From: CAYVVT01 sp964454335
Lineage (GTDB): Bacteria > Fidelibacterota > UBA8477 > JABMPR01
Assembly (NCBI GenBank): GCA_964454335.1
Contig: CAYVVT010000004.1
Location: forward strand, 186,001 to 250,000
Direction: 5' to 3'
DNA: 64,000 nt
Shown: positions 1 through 9,207 of the stretch, piece after piece
How the letters are laid out: each line of letters begins with the position of its first letter
How positions within the stretch are numbered: position 1 is the first letter of the stretch
Notes under the pieces: generated by a model
The model's input: only the letters and a program-made list of their open reading frames with translations
What the model was told of the DNA's origin: nothing
Databases searched by the model: none
Program-made: the position numbers and the translations under genes

Positions 1-44
1 CGATGTTTGTTCTCTCAATTTGTATGCCTGTCGTGCCCGGTGGA

Positions 45-1163
45 TCATGCTTTGATCCCCAACTGTTTCAGAGTTTTCTCTGCCAGTGACAGATAGGTAG
101 TGAGTTTACCGCCAAAAACATGCAGAAGCCGACTTTCCCCCCGACAATGAAGGTCCAGCTTGAATTCCCGTGACAGATTGGTGGAGCTGCCCTTCTTCTG
201 AACCAGTGGCCGAACACCGATGACCACATTCTTCACATCTTCCCGCCTTAATTGCATTGCCGGCAACAAGTAGGTGTTGATCTCTTTCAGAAGGTATTGA
301 ATGTCATCTTCTCCCGGGCTGATCTCATCAACAGGCAGGTCTTCATCCTTTTCTGTTGTTCCGAGCATGGTTTGATCGTTTTCCGGTTCCGGGATGATAA
401 AAAAGATCCGTTTTTCCGCAGTTTGCATGAACATCAATTCCGGTACCAGCAGGCCTTCGAAGAAGATGTGTATACCACTCACTTTCCTGATCTGGTATCT
501 GGCTGGCAGGCCGTAGCGCTGGTTCACCTCGTCCATCCAGGGGCCAGTGGCATTGATCAGGGTCGGGGCTTGATATTGCCCTGCACTGGTAGAGAGGAAG
601 AAATGCTCTTCAGTCCAATCGATCTTCTGAACATCACAGTGGACCAGCAGTGTCCCGCCGGCATGTTGAAAATCTGTCACCACCCTTTCGGTAAGGGCTC
701 GGTCATTTGTTTTCGCGTCGGGATACCGGTAGACGCGGCGGAGACCAGCGGGATCCAGGGCCGGGAACTGTTCAACAAAATCCTTCCGATGAATCCTGGA
801 TACGTGTATGGGATTCTTCTTGCCAGCCAGAAGGTCATATAGCCAAAGTCCTGTCCGGATCATCCACGGCGGTCGTGGACTGCTCTTGTAAATGGGGAGG
901 TAGAACGGCTTGAATTCGACGAGATCCGGATAAAGCAAGTTCAGGCGTTCTCTATCATGGAGGGATTCCCTTACCAGGTGCAAATAACCTGATTCAAGGT
1001 AGCGCAGGCCGCCATGGATCAAGCGGGAGGATCTGGAGCTGGTGCCTTCCGCAACACCGGCTTTGTCCAGCAACAGGACTCTGGAACCATGCTCAACGAG
1101 GGCTTTAGCAATGCCGGCACCGTTTATGCCTGCCCCCAGGACGATAACATCGAACCGGTTCAT
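45..1163 (-). CDS. glpD: GlpD-like FAD-dependent glycerol-3-phosphate dehydrogenase (short form)
   Basis: FAD-dependent oxidoreductase of the DAO/GlpD family, expected to oxidise sn-glycerol-3-phosphate to dihydroxyacetone phosphate at the inner face of the membrane. The N-terminus has a dinucleotide-binding motif (VIVLGAGINGAGIAKAL), followed by the GlpD-type stretch TSSRSSRLIHGGLRYLE that contacts FAD. The protein is 372 residues, while classical GlpD is about 500; it ends soon after the HVFGGKLTTYLSLAEK motif, so the C-terminal helical cap domain is missing. The start ATG at 1161-1163 has a strong GGGGGAGG ribosome-binding site, 9 bases after the stop of the upstream stress-protein gene, so the two are probably cotranscribed. 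Substrate is inferred from family only; another 2-hydroxyacid or polyol phosphate cannot be excluded. Confidence 0.85.
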   Translation of the reverse strand: MNRFDVIVLGAGINGAGIAKALVEHGSRVLLLDKAGVAEGTSSRSSRLIHGGLRYLESGYLHLVRESLHDRERLNLLYPDLVEFKPFYLPIYKSSPRPPWMIRTGLWLYDLLAGKKNPIHVSRIHRKDFVEQFPALDPAGLRRVYRYPDAKTNDRALTERVVTDFQHAGGTLLVHCDVQKIDWTEEHFFLSTSAGQYQAPTLINATGPWMDEVNQRYGLPARYQIRKVSGIHIFFEGLLVPELMFMQTAEKRIFFIIPEPENDQTMLGTTEKDEDLPVDEISPGEDDIQYLLKEINTYLLPAMQLRREDVKNVVIGVRPLVQKKGSSTNLSREFKLDLHCRGESRLLHVFGGKLTTYLSLAEKTLKQLGIKA

Positions 1164-1172
1164 GACCTCCCC

Positions 1173-2057
1173 CTAGCGGACGATGAGAATTGGGACATTT
1201 GACCGTTCCAGGGTCTTCATGGGTTTACTGCCGAAAAACAGTTTCTTCAATGGATTACGGCCAGAAGCACCCATAACGATGATGTGATCGTCCCCAGCAA
1301 ATTCAACAAAGGTGGTTACCGGATCGCCTGTGATAAAGAATTGTTCAACCTTGAGATTTTCGGATTCGAGATAGCTCAGCGCATTTTCGGCGGCGCCCCG
1401 ATAACCCGATCCAAAGCGTTTGGTTTTTGAGACTGTAAGCGTTCTGATGGGATAGCCCATGCGCTTGGCGATAGAGGCCCCCATGCGTACAGAACGTCTG
1501 GTCGCTTCTGAGTCATCCACCAGCAACAGCACTGTATACTGCCGCTGGAGATCCAGGCTCTGAACGACCAGAACAGACGTGGGCAGGAACTGGATGAGAT
1601 CATGGGCCATCTTGCGGCTGCTCTGCGAACCGCCGATAATGGCCAACTCATACTCACCGCTCAGAAGCTCCGACCTTAACTCCTCGATGATCTCCCCTTC
1701 ACGCAGGATGAGATCAATCCTGCATTCCGAACCGGCAGGCAGGATCATGCGATAGCGGCCATCTTCCTCGACGATGTTCTCTGGATTGAAGGCAGCCTGT
1801 TTCAGGCCTCCCTCCTCGGGACAGATCTGTTTCAATTCAGTAAAGGCCCACTCCAGGACATCAACACCGGGATGTTGGATGTTCCACTGTGCCAAATTGT
1901 CCCGGGCCAGGTTCACGCTGGTACTGAACATTTCCTTGGACTTCTCACCAACGTAGACAACGCCAAGACCAGCTTCAAATGTCTGCGCGATCTGGGCACC
2001 CAGGTGGAGGGTTCCTCCGGAGTATTCCTTGCTGCCCACAGCCAATAAGAATTTCAT
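1173..2057 (-). CDS. Tandem universal stress protein (UspA family)
   Basis: Two consecutive Usp domains in 294 residues. The second carries a complete ATP-binding signature, G-2X-G-9X-G-S (GASGRNPLKKLFFGS), so nucleotide binding is likely in the C-terminal half; the first half begins MKFLLAVGSKEYSGG and lacks an obvious copy of that motif. The frame is open further upstream into the transporter gene, but the ATG at 2055-2057 has a GAGGAA ribosome-binding site and the first residues form the usual Usp first beta-strand, so I start there. It lies 14 bases after the anion transporter and 9 before the GlpD-like gene, suggesting one minus-strand operon in which the Usp may tune the transporter, an arrangement often seen for Usp genes (inference). 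Confidence 0.9.
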   Translation of the reverse strand: MKFLLAVGSKEYSGGTLHLGAQIAQTFEAGLGVVYVGEKSKEMFSTSVNLARDNLAQWNIQHPGVDVLEWAFTELKQICPEEGGLKQAAFNPENIVEEDGRYRMILPAGSECRIDLILREGEIIEELRSELLSGEYELAIIGGSQSSRKMAHDLIQFLPTSVLVVQSLDLQRQYTVLLLVDDSEATRRSVRMGASIAKRMGYPIRTLTVSKTKRFGSGYRGAAENALSYLESENLKVEQFFITGDPVTTFVEFAGDDHIIVMGASGRNPLKKLFFGSKPMKTLERSNVPILIVR

Positions 2058-2071
2058 GTGTTCCTCGAGTC

Positions 2072-3535
2072 CTAGTTTCCAACGTGAATTATCGGCCACC
2101 AGATCATTGCGAGTGCCAGCAGAACGAGGATGGACATGATGCCCATTTTCCACCCGGCCTTTAAGAAATCCGAAGCCTTCACCAATCCGCTGGAGTAGAT
2201 AATGGTACATGCGGGTGCAGCCACTGCCGTGAAATAGCCGAATGCGGATGCGATGGCAGTCGCAAATCCCAACAGCACCGGATCACCGCCCAGGTTCAAT
2301 ACGATGGGACCAACGACGGCCACGGTTGCGCTGCTGCTGAGCAGATTGGACATCCCACCGGTAAGCAGGACAGCTACGCTGCCTTGCAGGATGGCCAGAT
2401 TACCAATGACCAATTGCAGCGTATCCACGACACTGGCAGCCAGCCAGGCAGCAGCCCCGGTGGTCTTCATCTGGATCCCGATGGAAATGGCTGCACCGAA
2501 CAAAAGGATCACGCCCCAATTTGTGTTGCGATTCAACTCATTCCATTCCACCAGATCAAAGGCCAGATACAGGAAGACGCCCATGAGAGCGATCATGCCC
2601 AACCCGATGCTTTCACTGAGGAAGATCCAGCCCAGAAAGATCGTGATGAACAGAATGATGGCAGTTATCTCCTTCCCGCTGATCCGACCCGCCTTTGCCA
2701 CGTCAATGACCAGTTTGCGAACAGCTGAATCCAGAACCTTCTGTTCGGGTTTGAAGGTCCACAGCAGGATCACCACGGTGAGTGGTATCTCTATCAATAC
2801 CATGGGATAGACATATTTCATCCAGGTGAGATAATTGATCCCGCTGACACCGAATTCATTCCAGTAGTTGATCATGATGGCATTGCGCCCACCGCCGGAA
2901 GGGGTACCGATTGAACCGATGGTTGCACCATAGGCGATAGAGAAAAGCAGAACCGCAGCAAGTCCGGCGATCTTGCGTGGATCCTTGCTGCTGTACCTCA
3001 CCAGGGTAAGCCCAACCGGCATCAGCATAGCTGTTACCGTATGTTCGCCGATGAACGAGGACAACAGCGCTGCAATGAGGGTGAAGCCGGCAACAATACG
3101 CCATGTGGAGTTACCGGTGACACGAATGATACCCAGTGCCAGACGCTTGTCCAGCCCCTGGTTCACGATGGCCACAGCCAGCATGAGCGAGCCCATAATG
3201 AAGAATACGGCATCATTCATGAAAGCTGCCGCAACGTTATTTGCTGTACTGATACCAAAAACCACCTGCATGAAGATGATCAGCATGGCCACCGCGGGAA
3301 GTGGCAACGGTTCGGTGATGATCAGGATCAAGGCAATGATCAGGATCGTGATGGTGTTGAATCCGGCTTCACTTATTCCCTGGGGCTGCGGAACAAGCCA
3401 GAACAAGACGATCCCCACCAGAATAGCTATAAGAAACCATCGTTTCTGGCGTATCCAGAAGAGGACGCTCAGCGATAGATCTGACAGAGGGGTTCTCACT
3501 GCGAATAGTTTACCATCATGCCCTGTATTCTCCAC
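2072..3535 (-). CDS. DASS/SLC13-family anion transporter
   Basis: Integral inner-membrane protein of 487 residues with about ten or more hydrophobic segments, related to the divalent anion:sodium symporters that import dicarboxylates, citrate or sulfate. Family-like features are the conserved N-terminal ALILIITEPLPLPAVAM segment and two re-entrant hairpin regions. The first hairpin reads SSFIGEHTVTAMLMPV and the second MSNLLSSSATVAVVGP, so the canonical Ser-Asn-Thr sodium and substrate motifs are altered (EHT and SAT). The start is GTG at 3533-3535, preceded by GGGAG at suitable spacing. It is divergent from aconitase and first in an operon with the stress-protein and GlpD-like genes. An organic-acid substrate is plausible from context, but the altered motifs make it uncertain. 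Confidence 0.85.
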   Translation of the reverse strand: MENTGHDGKLFAVRTPLSDLSLSVLFWIRQKRWFLIAILVGIVLFWLVPQPQGISEAGFNTITILIIALILIITEPLPLPAVAMLIIFMQVVFGISTANNVAAAFMNDAVFFIMGSLMLAVAIVNQGLDKRLALGIIRVTGNSTWRIVAGFTLIAALLSSFIGEHTVTAMLMPVGLTLVRYSSKDPRKIAGLAAVLLFSIAYGATIGSIGTPSGGGRNAIMINYWNEFGVSGINYLTWMKYVYPMVLIEIPLTVVILLWTFKPEQKVLDSAVRKLVIDVAKAGRISGKEITAIILFITIFLGWIFLSESIGLGMIALMGVFLYLAFDLVEWNELNRNTNWGVILLFGAAISIGIQMKTTGAAAWLAASVVDTLQLVIGNLAILQGSVAVLLTGGMSNLLSSSATVAVVGPIVLNLGGDPVLLGFATAIASAFGYFTAVAAPACTIIYSSGLVKASDFLKAGWKMGIMSILVLLALAMIWWPIIHVGN

Positions 3536-3674
3536 TTCAAATCTCCCGGTAATGTCATCTTTACCCGATGAGGAATTGATTTAGAGAAGGCTGGAATTAT
3601 TTTGGGACCGTGAGTATCTCATTTACGATCGCCCCCAATTTCTTACCCTCATATATAGATTTTTAGGAGACACT
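3536..3674. promoter_or_regulatory. Divergent intergenic region, transporter operon / acnA
   Basis: This 139-base gap must hold the promoters of both divergent units. I see a ribosome-binding site for aconitase (AGGAGA at 3665-3670) and an AT-rich TATATA stretch near 3652-3658 that could be a -10 element, but no convincing -35 at standard spacing. No clear operator could be recognised. Confidence 0.4.
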
Positions 3675-6347
3675 ATGGCAGCCAAGGATTCCTTCAACAG
3701 CTACACGACATTAACCCTTGATACCGGATCGTATCGCTTCTATTCGCTGGCCTCACTTCCCAACCAGGCCAGGATCACGAAATTGCCTATCTCCATTAAG
3801 ATCCTTCTGGAGAATATGCTTCGAAACGAGGATGGCATCACGGTGAGGCGAGATGATATCGATGCCCTGATCAACTGGGATGCCGGCGCAACTCCCGGTC
3901 ACGAGATCCAGTTCCGCCCCAGCCGTGTATTGCTGCAGGATTTCACCGGCGTACCGGCCGTAGTGGATCTGGCGGTCATGCGTGATTCGATCAAGGAGCT
4001 GGGGGGTGATCCCGAGAAGATCAATCCACTGCAGCCTGCAGACCTTGTCATCGACCACTCTGTTCAGGTTGATCACTTCGGCTCCGCTGCTGCCTTCACG
4101 CAGAACGCTGAGATCGAAATGGAACGTAATCGGGAACGCTATGCTTTTTTGCGGTGGGGACAGACAGCATTCAAGAACTTCCGCGTCGTACCGCCGGACA
4201 CAGGTATTATACACCAGGTAAACCTTGAATATCTCGCTCAGGTGGTCTTTCAGAAGCAGGAGGATGGTACCAGCCTGGTCTATCCTGATTCCCTGGTGGG
4301 AACAGATTCCCACACGACCATGGTAAATGGTCTGGGTGTCATGGGCTGGGGCGTTGGCGGTATCGAGGCCGAAGCAGCTATGCTGGGGCAACCCATTTCA
4401 ATGCTGATCCCGCAGGTCATCGGGTTCAAACTCACCGGTGAACTGGCGGAAGGCTGCACTGCAACGGATCTCGTACTCACTGTGGTGGAGATGCTGAGGG
4501 AGAAGGGGGTCGTTGGCAAGTTCGTCGAGTTCCATGGTGATGGGATCAACACTCTGAGTCTCGAAGATCAGGCCACCATCGCCAACATGGCTCCTGAATA
4601 TGGTGCCACGATGGGATTCTTTCCGGTCAACCAGGCGACACTCGATTATCTGAAATTCTCCGGTCGCGACACGGAGCAGGTCGCTCTGGTGGAGGCATAT
4701 ACCAGAGCTCAGGGCATGTTCTATTCACCGAACACCAGTGAAGCGATCTTCAGTGACACTCTGGAGCTGGATCTGGCCAGCATCGTACCCTCCATCGCCG
4801 GACCAAAGCGGCCCCAGGATCGTATCGAGCTTACACACTCAAAATCTGCCTGGGAAATGACAAGAGAGGATCTAGGCGCTGGCAGCCAGGGTGAGGTCAG
4901 CATCGAACTTGAGGCCGGACCGGCCGTGCTCAAAGATGGCGCTGTCGTGATTGCCGCCATCACCTCCTGCACCAACACCTCCAATCCAAGTGTTCTCATC
5001 GCTGCCGGCCTGGTAGCCAAAAAGGCAGTGGCACGTGGTCTGGATATTAAGCCCTGGGTCAAACCCAGTCTGGCACCGGGTTCGAAGGTCGTGACTGCTT
5101 ACCTGGAGGCCGCAGGTCTGACTGAATATCTGGACGCTCTGAAGTTCAACCTGGTAGGCTATGGCTGTACAACCTGTATCGGCAACAGCGGTCCTCTGCC
5201 GGAAGCCGTAGCGCGAGGTGTGGAAGCCGGGGATCTGGTGGTCACCTCAGTGCTGTCAGGGAACCGTAACTTTGAAGGTCGTGTCAATCCGCATGTAAAA
5301 GCCAACTATCTGGCTTCACCACCGCTGGTGGTGGCTTACGCCCTGGCCGGGACCATGGACATTGACCTTCACAATGATGCCCTGGGTAGGGATCCGGAAG
5401 GCAGGGAGGTTTTCCTGAAGGATATCTGGCCGACAAATGCAGAGATCCGGGAAGCCGTTTCACTCGCCGTTCGCCCTGAACAGTTCAAGAGCAAGTACGC
5501 CGATGTTTTCAGCGGTGATCAGAATTGGCAGCAGCTGTCCGCTCCTACAGGCAAGACTTTCGCCTGGGACGCAGGATCAACCTATATCCGCAAACCGAGC
5601 TTTTTCGAAGATATGACACGCGAACCTGGTGCATTACAGGACATCGAGAATGCCCGGCTCCTGGCCCTGCTTGGTGATTCGGTGACCACGGATCATATCT
5701 CCCCGGCAAGCTCGTTTAAATACGATACACCCGCCGGTGAATATCTTACCAGTCATGGCGTGGAGCCTGCTGATTTCAATTCATATGGCTCTCGCCGTGG
5801 AAATCATGAAGTCATGATGCGGGGCACATTCGCCAACATACGCTTGAGAAACAGGCTGGCGCCGGGTACCGAAGGCGGATTTACCCGGAAATTACCAGGA
5901 ACCGAGATCACAACCATCTATGCAGCAGCTGAAGTCTATAAAGCGGAAAACCAGGCTCTTATCGTGATTGCCGGCAAGGAATATGGTACTGGTTCATCCA
6001 GGGACTGGGCTGCCAAAGGGACCTATCTGCTGGGTGTGAAAGCCGTTATCGCCGAAAGTTTTGAACGGATCCATCGAAGTAACCTTATTGGAATGGGGGT
6101 TCTGCCGCTGCAATTCAAGGCCGGTGAAGGCCAGGAGGGCCTGGGGATCACCGGGGAAGAACGATTCAGCATCACCGGCATTGTTAACGATCTCGTTCCA
6201 GGTAAACTGCTAACCGTCACCGCTGTCGACGATTCCGGCAGGGAGCGATCATTCGAGGTAGTGACCCGCATCGATACGCCCAACGAGCTGGAGTATTATC
6301 GTCATGGTGGGATTCTGCAGTATGTCATGCGATCCCTCTTGGATTAG
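3675..6347 (+). CDS. acnA: Aconitate hydratase (AcnA type)
   Basis: Cytoplasmic [4Fe-4S] enzyme of the TCA cycle that interconverts citrate and isocitrate. The 890-residue length matches bacterial AcnA/IRP1-type aconitases. The cluster cysteines are visible in AAITSCTNTSNPSVL and GYGCTTCIGNSGPL; the active-site segment GTGSSRDWAAKG (residues near 775) is the swivel-domain phosphate/substrate site. Domain order is the usual 1-2-3 core, linker, then domain 4 (LLGDSVTTDHISPA onward). The ATG is preceded by AGGAGA. It is monocistronic on this side or followed by the small zinc-ribbon gene 73 bases downstream. No disruption is seen. Confidence 0.98.
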   Translation: MAAKDSFNSYTTLTLDTGSYRFYSLASLPNQARITKLPISIKILLENMLRNEDGITVRRDDIDALINWDAGATPGHEIQFRPSRVLLQDFTGVPAVVDLAVMRDSIKELGGDPEKINPLQPADLVIDHSVQVDHFGSAAAFTQNAEIEMERNRERYAFLRWGQTAFKNFRVVPPDTGIIHQVNLEYLAQVVFQKQEDGTSLVYPDSLVGTDSHTTMVNGLGVMGWGVGGIEAEAAMLGQPISMLIPQVIGFKLTGELAEGCTATDLVLTVVEMLREKGVVGKFVEFHGDGINTLSLEDQATIANMAPEYGATMGFFPVNQATLDYLKFSGRDTEQVALVEAYTRAQGMFYSPNTSEAIFSDTLELDLASIVPSIAGPKRPQDRIELTHSKSAWEMTREDLGAGSQGEVSIELEAGPAVLKDGAVVIAAITSCTNTSNPSVLIAAGLVAKKAVARGLDIKPWVKPSLAPGSKVVTAYLEAAGLTEYLDALKFNLVGYGCTTCIGNSGPLPEAVARGVEAGDLVVTSVLSGNRNFEGRVNPHVKANYLASPPLVVAYALAGTMDIDLHNDALGRDPEGREVFLKDIWPTNAEIREAVSLAVRPEQFKSKYADVFSGDQNWQQLSAPTGKTFAWDAGSTYIRKPSFFEDMTREPGALQDIENARLLALLGDSVTTDHISPASSFKYDTPAGEYLTSHGVEPADFNSYGSRRGNHEVMMRGTFANIRLRNRLAPGTEGGFTRKLPGTEITTIYAAAEVYKAENQALIVIAGKEYGTGSSRDWAAKGTYLLGVKAVIAESFERIHRSNLIGMGVLPLQFKAGEGQEGLGITGEERFSITGIVNDLVPGKLLTVTAVDDSGRERSFEVVTRIDTPNELEYYRHGGILQYVMRSLLD

Positions 6348-6420
6348 CCTCATTTATCCTCACACTGAGGCATAAACGGTAATCTGGGGATTTGATCTCG
6401 AGTTCCAAAATGGAGAGCTT

Positions 6421-6579
6421 ATGAAAACCGAGAAGAAAGATATTAATCCAATATGTCCACACTGTGAGGTCAGGGTAGAGAAATTGGTGATCATCCGGGG
6501 GGGCTGGTTTGCTGACCACCAGGTTTATTGCTGTCCGGAATGTGAGAAAATTGTGGGTGTAAGCTTCACTTTACCATAA
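6421..6579 (+). CDS. Small zinc-ribbon protein, 52 residues
   Basis: A short frame starting ATG at 6421 with GGAGAG about five bases upstream. It encodes 52 residues with two cysteine knuckles, CPHC at residues 12-15 and CCPEC at 37-41, separated by about 21 residues containing a WFADHQVYCC strand. That is the layout of a rubredoxin-like or zinc-ribbon fold binding one zinc ion. It lies between acnA and the histidine kinase gene. Function is unknown; similar stand-alone ribbons are often DNA, RNA or protein adaptors. The good ribosome-binding site and paired knuckles argue that it is real. Confidence 0.7.
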   Translation: MKTEKKDINPICPHCEVRVEKLVIIRGGWFADHQVYCCPECEKIVGVSFTLP

Positions 6580-6809
6580 CAGGTTTGCACTACTCGATTT
6601 AAATGGCCGAGATGCTTTGTTCTGCATGGTATCGCGGTGTCATCCTGGGAACCATAAAAACAGTCGATGCATCTAGAACTAGTAGAAAAGCCGTATTCAT
6701 TACCATTTATCGCCAAAATCGTCCGCTTGGCTAAAAACTCGCCAGAGGGCTTCTTCCGGCCTTAGATTAGTCCCCGGCAGATGTTAAGTATGTTTTGGAT
6801 GGAGAAATT

Positions 6810-7898
6810 TTGAGTACACGCGACCTTTTCAGTCGTCTGAATCTGTTCTGGATCCTCCAGTTCTCAGGTTGGACGCTATATAGTATCCTGTATTACGGCC
6901 TTGAGTATGGTCTACCCGGGAAAAGCCTCGATGCCAAGAACACCATTGGCTTCTTTATCACCTATGTTATCGGTTTTCTAGTCAGTATCCTGCTGAGGGA
7001 GATCTACATGCGGGTGTTTGCCCGCACCAAGAATCTCGGTCATATCGTTGCCACGGTGGCCATCAGCGCTGTGCTGGGTTCCATTCTGTGGATCATGGTG
7101 GATCGTCTGGTCAGCACTCCACTGTGGGGTTGGCAGCAATTCTGGAAATGGATGCGGGAACCCTTCTTCTGGCAATTGCGCATGTGGTGGTTCAACACCT
7201 TCATGCTTATCACCTGGAGTTCACTTTATTTCTTCATCAAATTCTGGGACGAGTGGAGTGTCGAGCGCGACCGCAGTGAAAAGGCCCAGCTCTTGGCCCA
7301 GAGTGCCCAGCTGCAGATGCTCCGCTACCAACTCAATCCCCATTTCCTGTTCAACTCCCTGAATTCCATCCGTGCTCTGGTGGAGGAAGACCGCGGCAAA
7401 GCCCGTGACATGATCACTGAGCTGGCTGAGCTGTTGCGCTATTCCCTTACCAGTCAGAAAAACGGTGATGTGCCTCTCAGTACGGAGCTTGAAGCAATCC
7501 AGCACTATTTCGCTATTGAGGAGAAGCGCTTCGAGGACAACCTCAAGGTCGAATACGCTATTGATCCCCTGGCCGAAGATTTTCCGGTTCCCAGTTTTCT
7601 CCTGCATCCACTTGTGGAGAATGCGGTCAAATACGGCATGCACACCAGTTCCATGCCGCTGAGGATCTCCATCACAGCTGAAGTCAGCGAAGAAGATCTC
7701 ACTGTCAGGGTGGTAAACAGCGGTACATGGGTCAAACCTGAACGGCGTTCCCCGGATACCCGGACAGGTACCGGTACCGGTTTACGCAATATCCAGCAAC
7801 GTCTGGAGAATGCCTTTGCCGGGAAGTACCATTTTGAGACGACGGAAACCGCCCGGGGCGTCGAGGCCCTGATCCGGATCAAAAGGGACCTGCCATGA
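6810..7898 (+). CDS. LytS/YehU-type sensor histidine kinase
   Basis: Membrane sensor kinase of the His_kinase/HATPase_c group that pairs with LytTR regulators. Roughly four hydrophobic segments cover the first 150 residues, then a short coiled coil leads to the phospho-accepting box LNPHFLFNSLNSI. The ATPase N-box is LLHPLVENAVKYG and the G-box GTGTGLRNI. I prefer the TTG at 6810-6812 because GGAG at 6801-6804 sits five bases upstream; an in-frame TTG at 6795 would add five residues but has no comparable site. It overlaps the downstream regulator by four bases (ATGA), a sign of translational coupling. The signal sensed is unknown. Confidence 0.93.
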   Translation: MSTRDLFSRLNLFWILQFSGWTLYSILYYGLEYGLPGKSLDAKNTIGFFITYVIGFLVSILLREIYMRVFARTKNLGHIVATVAISAVLGSILWIMVDRLVSTPLWGWQQFWKWMREPFFWQLRMWWFNTFMLITWSSLYFFIKFWDEWSVERDRSEKAQLLAQSAQLQMLRYQLNPHFLFNSLNSIRALVEEDRGKARDMITELAELLRYSLTSQKNGDVPLSTELEAIQHYFAIEEKRFEDNLKVEYAIDPLAEDFPVPSFLLHPLVENAVKYGMHTSSMPLRISITAEVSEEDLTVRVVNSGTWVKPERRSPDTRTGTGTGLRNIQQRLENAFAGKYHFETTETARGVEALIRIKRDLP

Positions 7899-8620
7899 GC
7901 AGCTGGCGAGCCCTGATCGTGGATGATGAACGTCTGGCGCGTCAGGATCTGAATAAACTTCTCGATGAATTCGATGAGGTGGAGGTTCTTGGCGAAGCTT
8001 CCGACGGGCAGGAAGCGTTGGCAAAGATCCAGGATCTATCACCGGACCTGGTGTTTCTGGATATTCAGATGCCGGGGATGTCGGGATTCGATCTCCTGGA
8101 GAAGATTGACAGCAGTATCAAAGTCATCTTTGTCACCGCTTTTGATGAATATGCCATTCGTGCTTTCGAGGTAAACGCCCTGGATTACCTGCTGAAACCT
8201 ATCAGTAACAAACGGTTGGCTGAATCCATAAGCCGGCTTGAGATCGAGCAGGCCGAGGCGGAGGTTGACGATCAACGGCCCCTGAAACACCGGGATCGTT
8301 TGCTGATCCGGCTTGACAATCACCTGCGTTTCCTGAAGATCGATGATGTCACCTGTATAGAATCTGCAGGTGATTATTCCGAGGTGCATACCAGCGATGG
8401 CGTCAAACACCTCGTTTACAAACCAATGAATGAGTGGGAGCGGCGTTTACCGGATGACACCTTTTGCCGTATTCATCGTTCTACAATAGTAAATCTTGAT
8501 GCCCTGGACCGTTTGGAGGAGTGGTTCAACCATTCTTACAGGGTGTATATATGTGGGATTGAAAAGCCCTTCGTGATGAGCCGTCGCTACGCAGCCAAGC
8601 TCAAGAAGAAAATGAGCTGA
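7895..8620 (+). CDS. LytTR-family response regulator
   Basis: 241-residue DNA-binding response regulator partnered with the preceding kinase. The receiver domain has the acidic pair D10-D11, phospho-acceptor D56 in LVFLDIQMPGMSG and the conserved lysine in LDYLLKPIS. The C-terminal LytTR domain (about residues 137-240) contains the typical IESAGDYSEVHT strand and FCRIHRSTIVNL segment that contacts DNA. Such regulators bind direct repeats upstream of target promoters; I could not identify a target here. The genes downstream are on the opposite strand, so the pair forms a two-gene operon. Confidence 0.95.
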   Translation: MSSWRALIVDDERLARQDLNKLLDEFDEVEVLGEASDGQEALAKIQDLSPDLVFLDIQMPGMSGFDLLEKIDSSIKVIFVTAFDEYAIRAFEVNALDYLLKPISNKRLAESISRLEIEQAEAEVDDQRPLKHRDRLLIRLDNHLRFLKIDDVTCIESAGDYSEVHTSDGVKHLVYKPMNEWERRLPDDTFCRIHRSTIVNLDALDRLEEWFNHSYRVYICGIEKPFVMSRRYAAKLKKKMS

Positions 8621-8626
8621 TCCAGA

Positions 8627-9037
8627 TCAGTTGATCCCGCTATCATTCAAGTGCGGGCCATAATCCATATCCATACCCTGAATATGACTCAGCACCCAGC
8701 GCTGCAGCATGTAGTCGACCAGACGCATGGTAACATCCTGCTCTCCTGAATCGATCTGCAGCTTAAGGTTCTGGATCTCATCCAGCAGGTCATCATGACG
8801 GGCCTTGTGTTCGGTGAGTCCGGCATAGCCATGTTTTTCCATCAGCGCCTCCTCGGCGGCAAAATGGAATCGTGTGTAGTCCACCAACTCGGCCACCAAT
8901 TGCGTAATGGTCAGCCGGTCACGATTGTCGGCGATAGCGGTATGTAGACCGTTGATGAGATCAAAGAGCTTCTTGTGGTGTTCATCGAACTCGACCACAC
9001 CAACCCTGTATCGATCATTCCATTCTATATATGCCAC
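8627..9037 (-). CDS. Bacteriohemerythrin
   Basis: 136-residue non-heme diiron oxygen-binding protein, probably an oxygen carrier or sensor in the cytoplasm. The full ligand set is recognisable: His20/21 in the FDEHH segment, His58 and Glu62 in RFHFAAEE, His77 and His81 in TEHKARH, and His118 and Asp123 in LSHIQGMDMDYGP. It is a single-domain form without a chemotaxis or signalling fusion. It is convergent with the response regulator, the two stops being six bases apart. The start ATG at 9035-9037 follows a GGAGGA-like site on the minus strand. Confidence 0.95.
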   Translation of the reverse strand: MAYIEWNDRYRVGVVEFDEHHKKLFDLINGLHTAIADNRDRLTITQLVAELVDYTRFHFAAEEALMEKHGYAGLTEHKARHDDLLDEIQNLKLQIDSGEQDVTMRLVDYMLQRWVLSHIQGMDMDYGPHLNDSGIN

Positions 9038-9207
9038 TTCGAAGTCCTCCCAGATTTGTTGGTAACAGGATCATGCAGTGGCGGATCCGGAACATCATCC
9101 CGGTATGAACCCGACCATTAGATAAGACCTTCCTGTTAAGAATAAAAGTGCTTCAAGCACAATGGCGATTAAAATATGGCGCTTATTGGGATCTTAAGGA
9201 GTTAGAA

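Noticed and set aside
6672..6683. TCTAGAACTAGT, identical to a piece of the pBluescript multiple cloning site
   Set aside because: The flanking bases differ from the vector on both sides. Twelve bases alone are not evidence for vector contamination.
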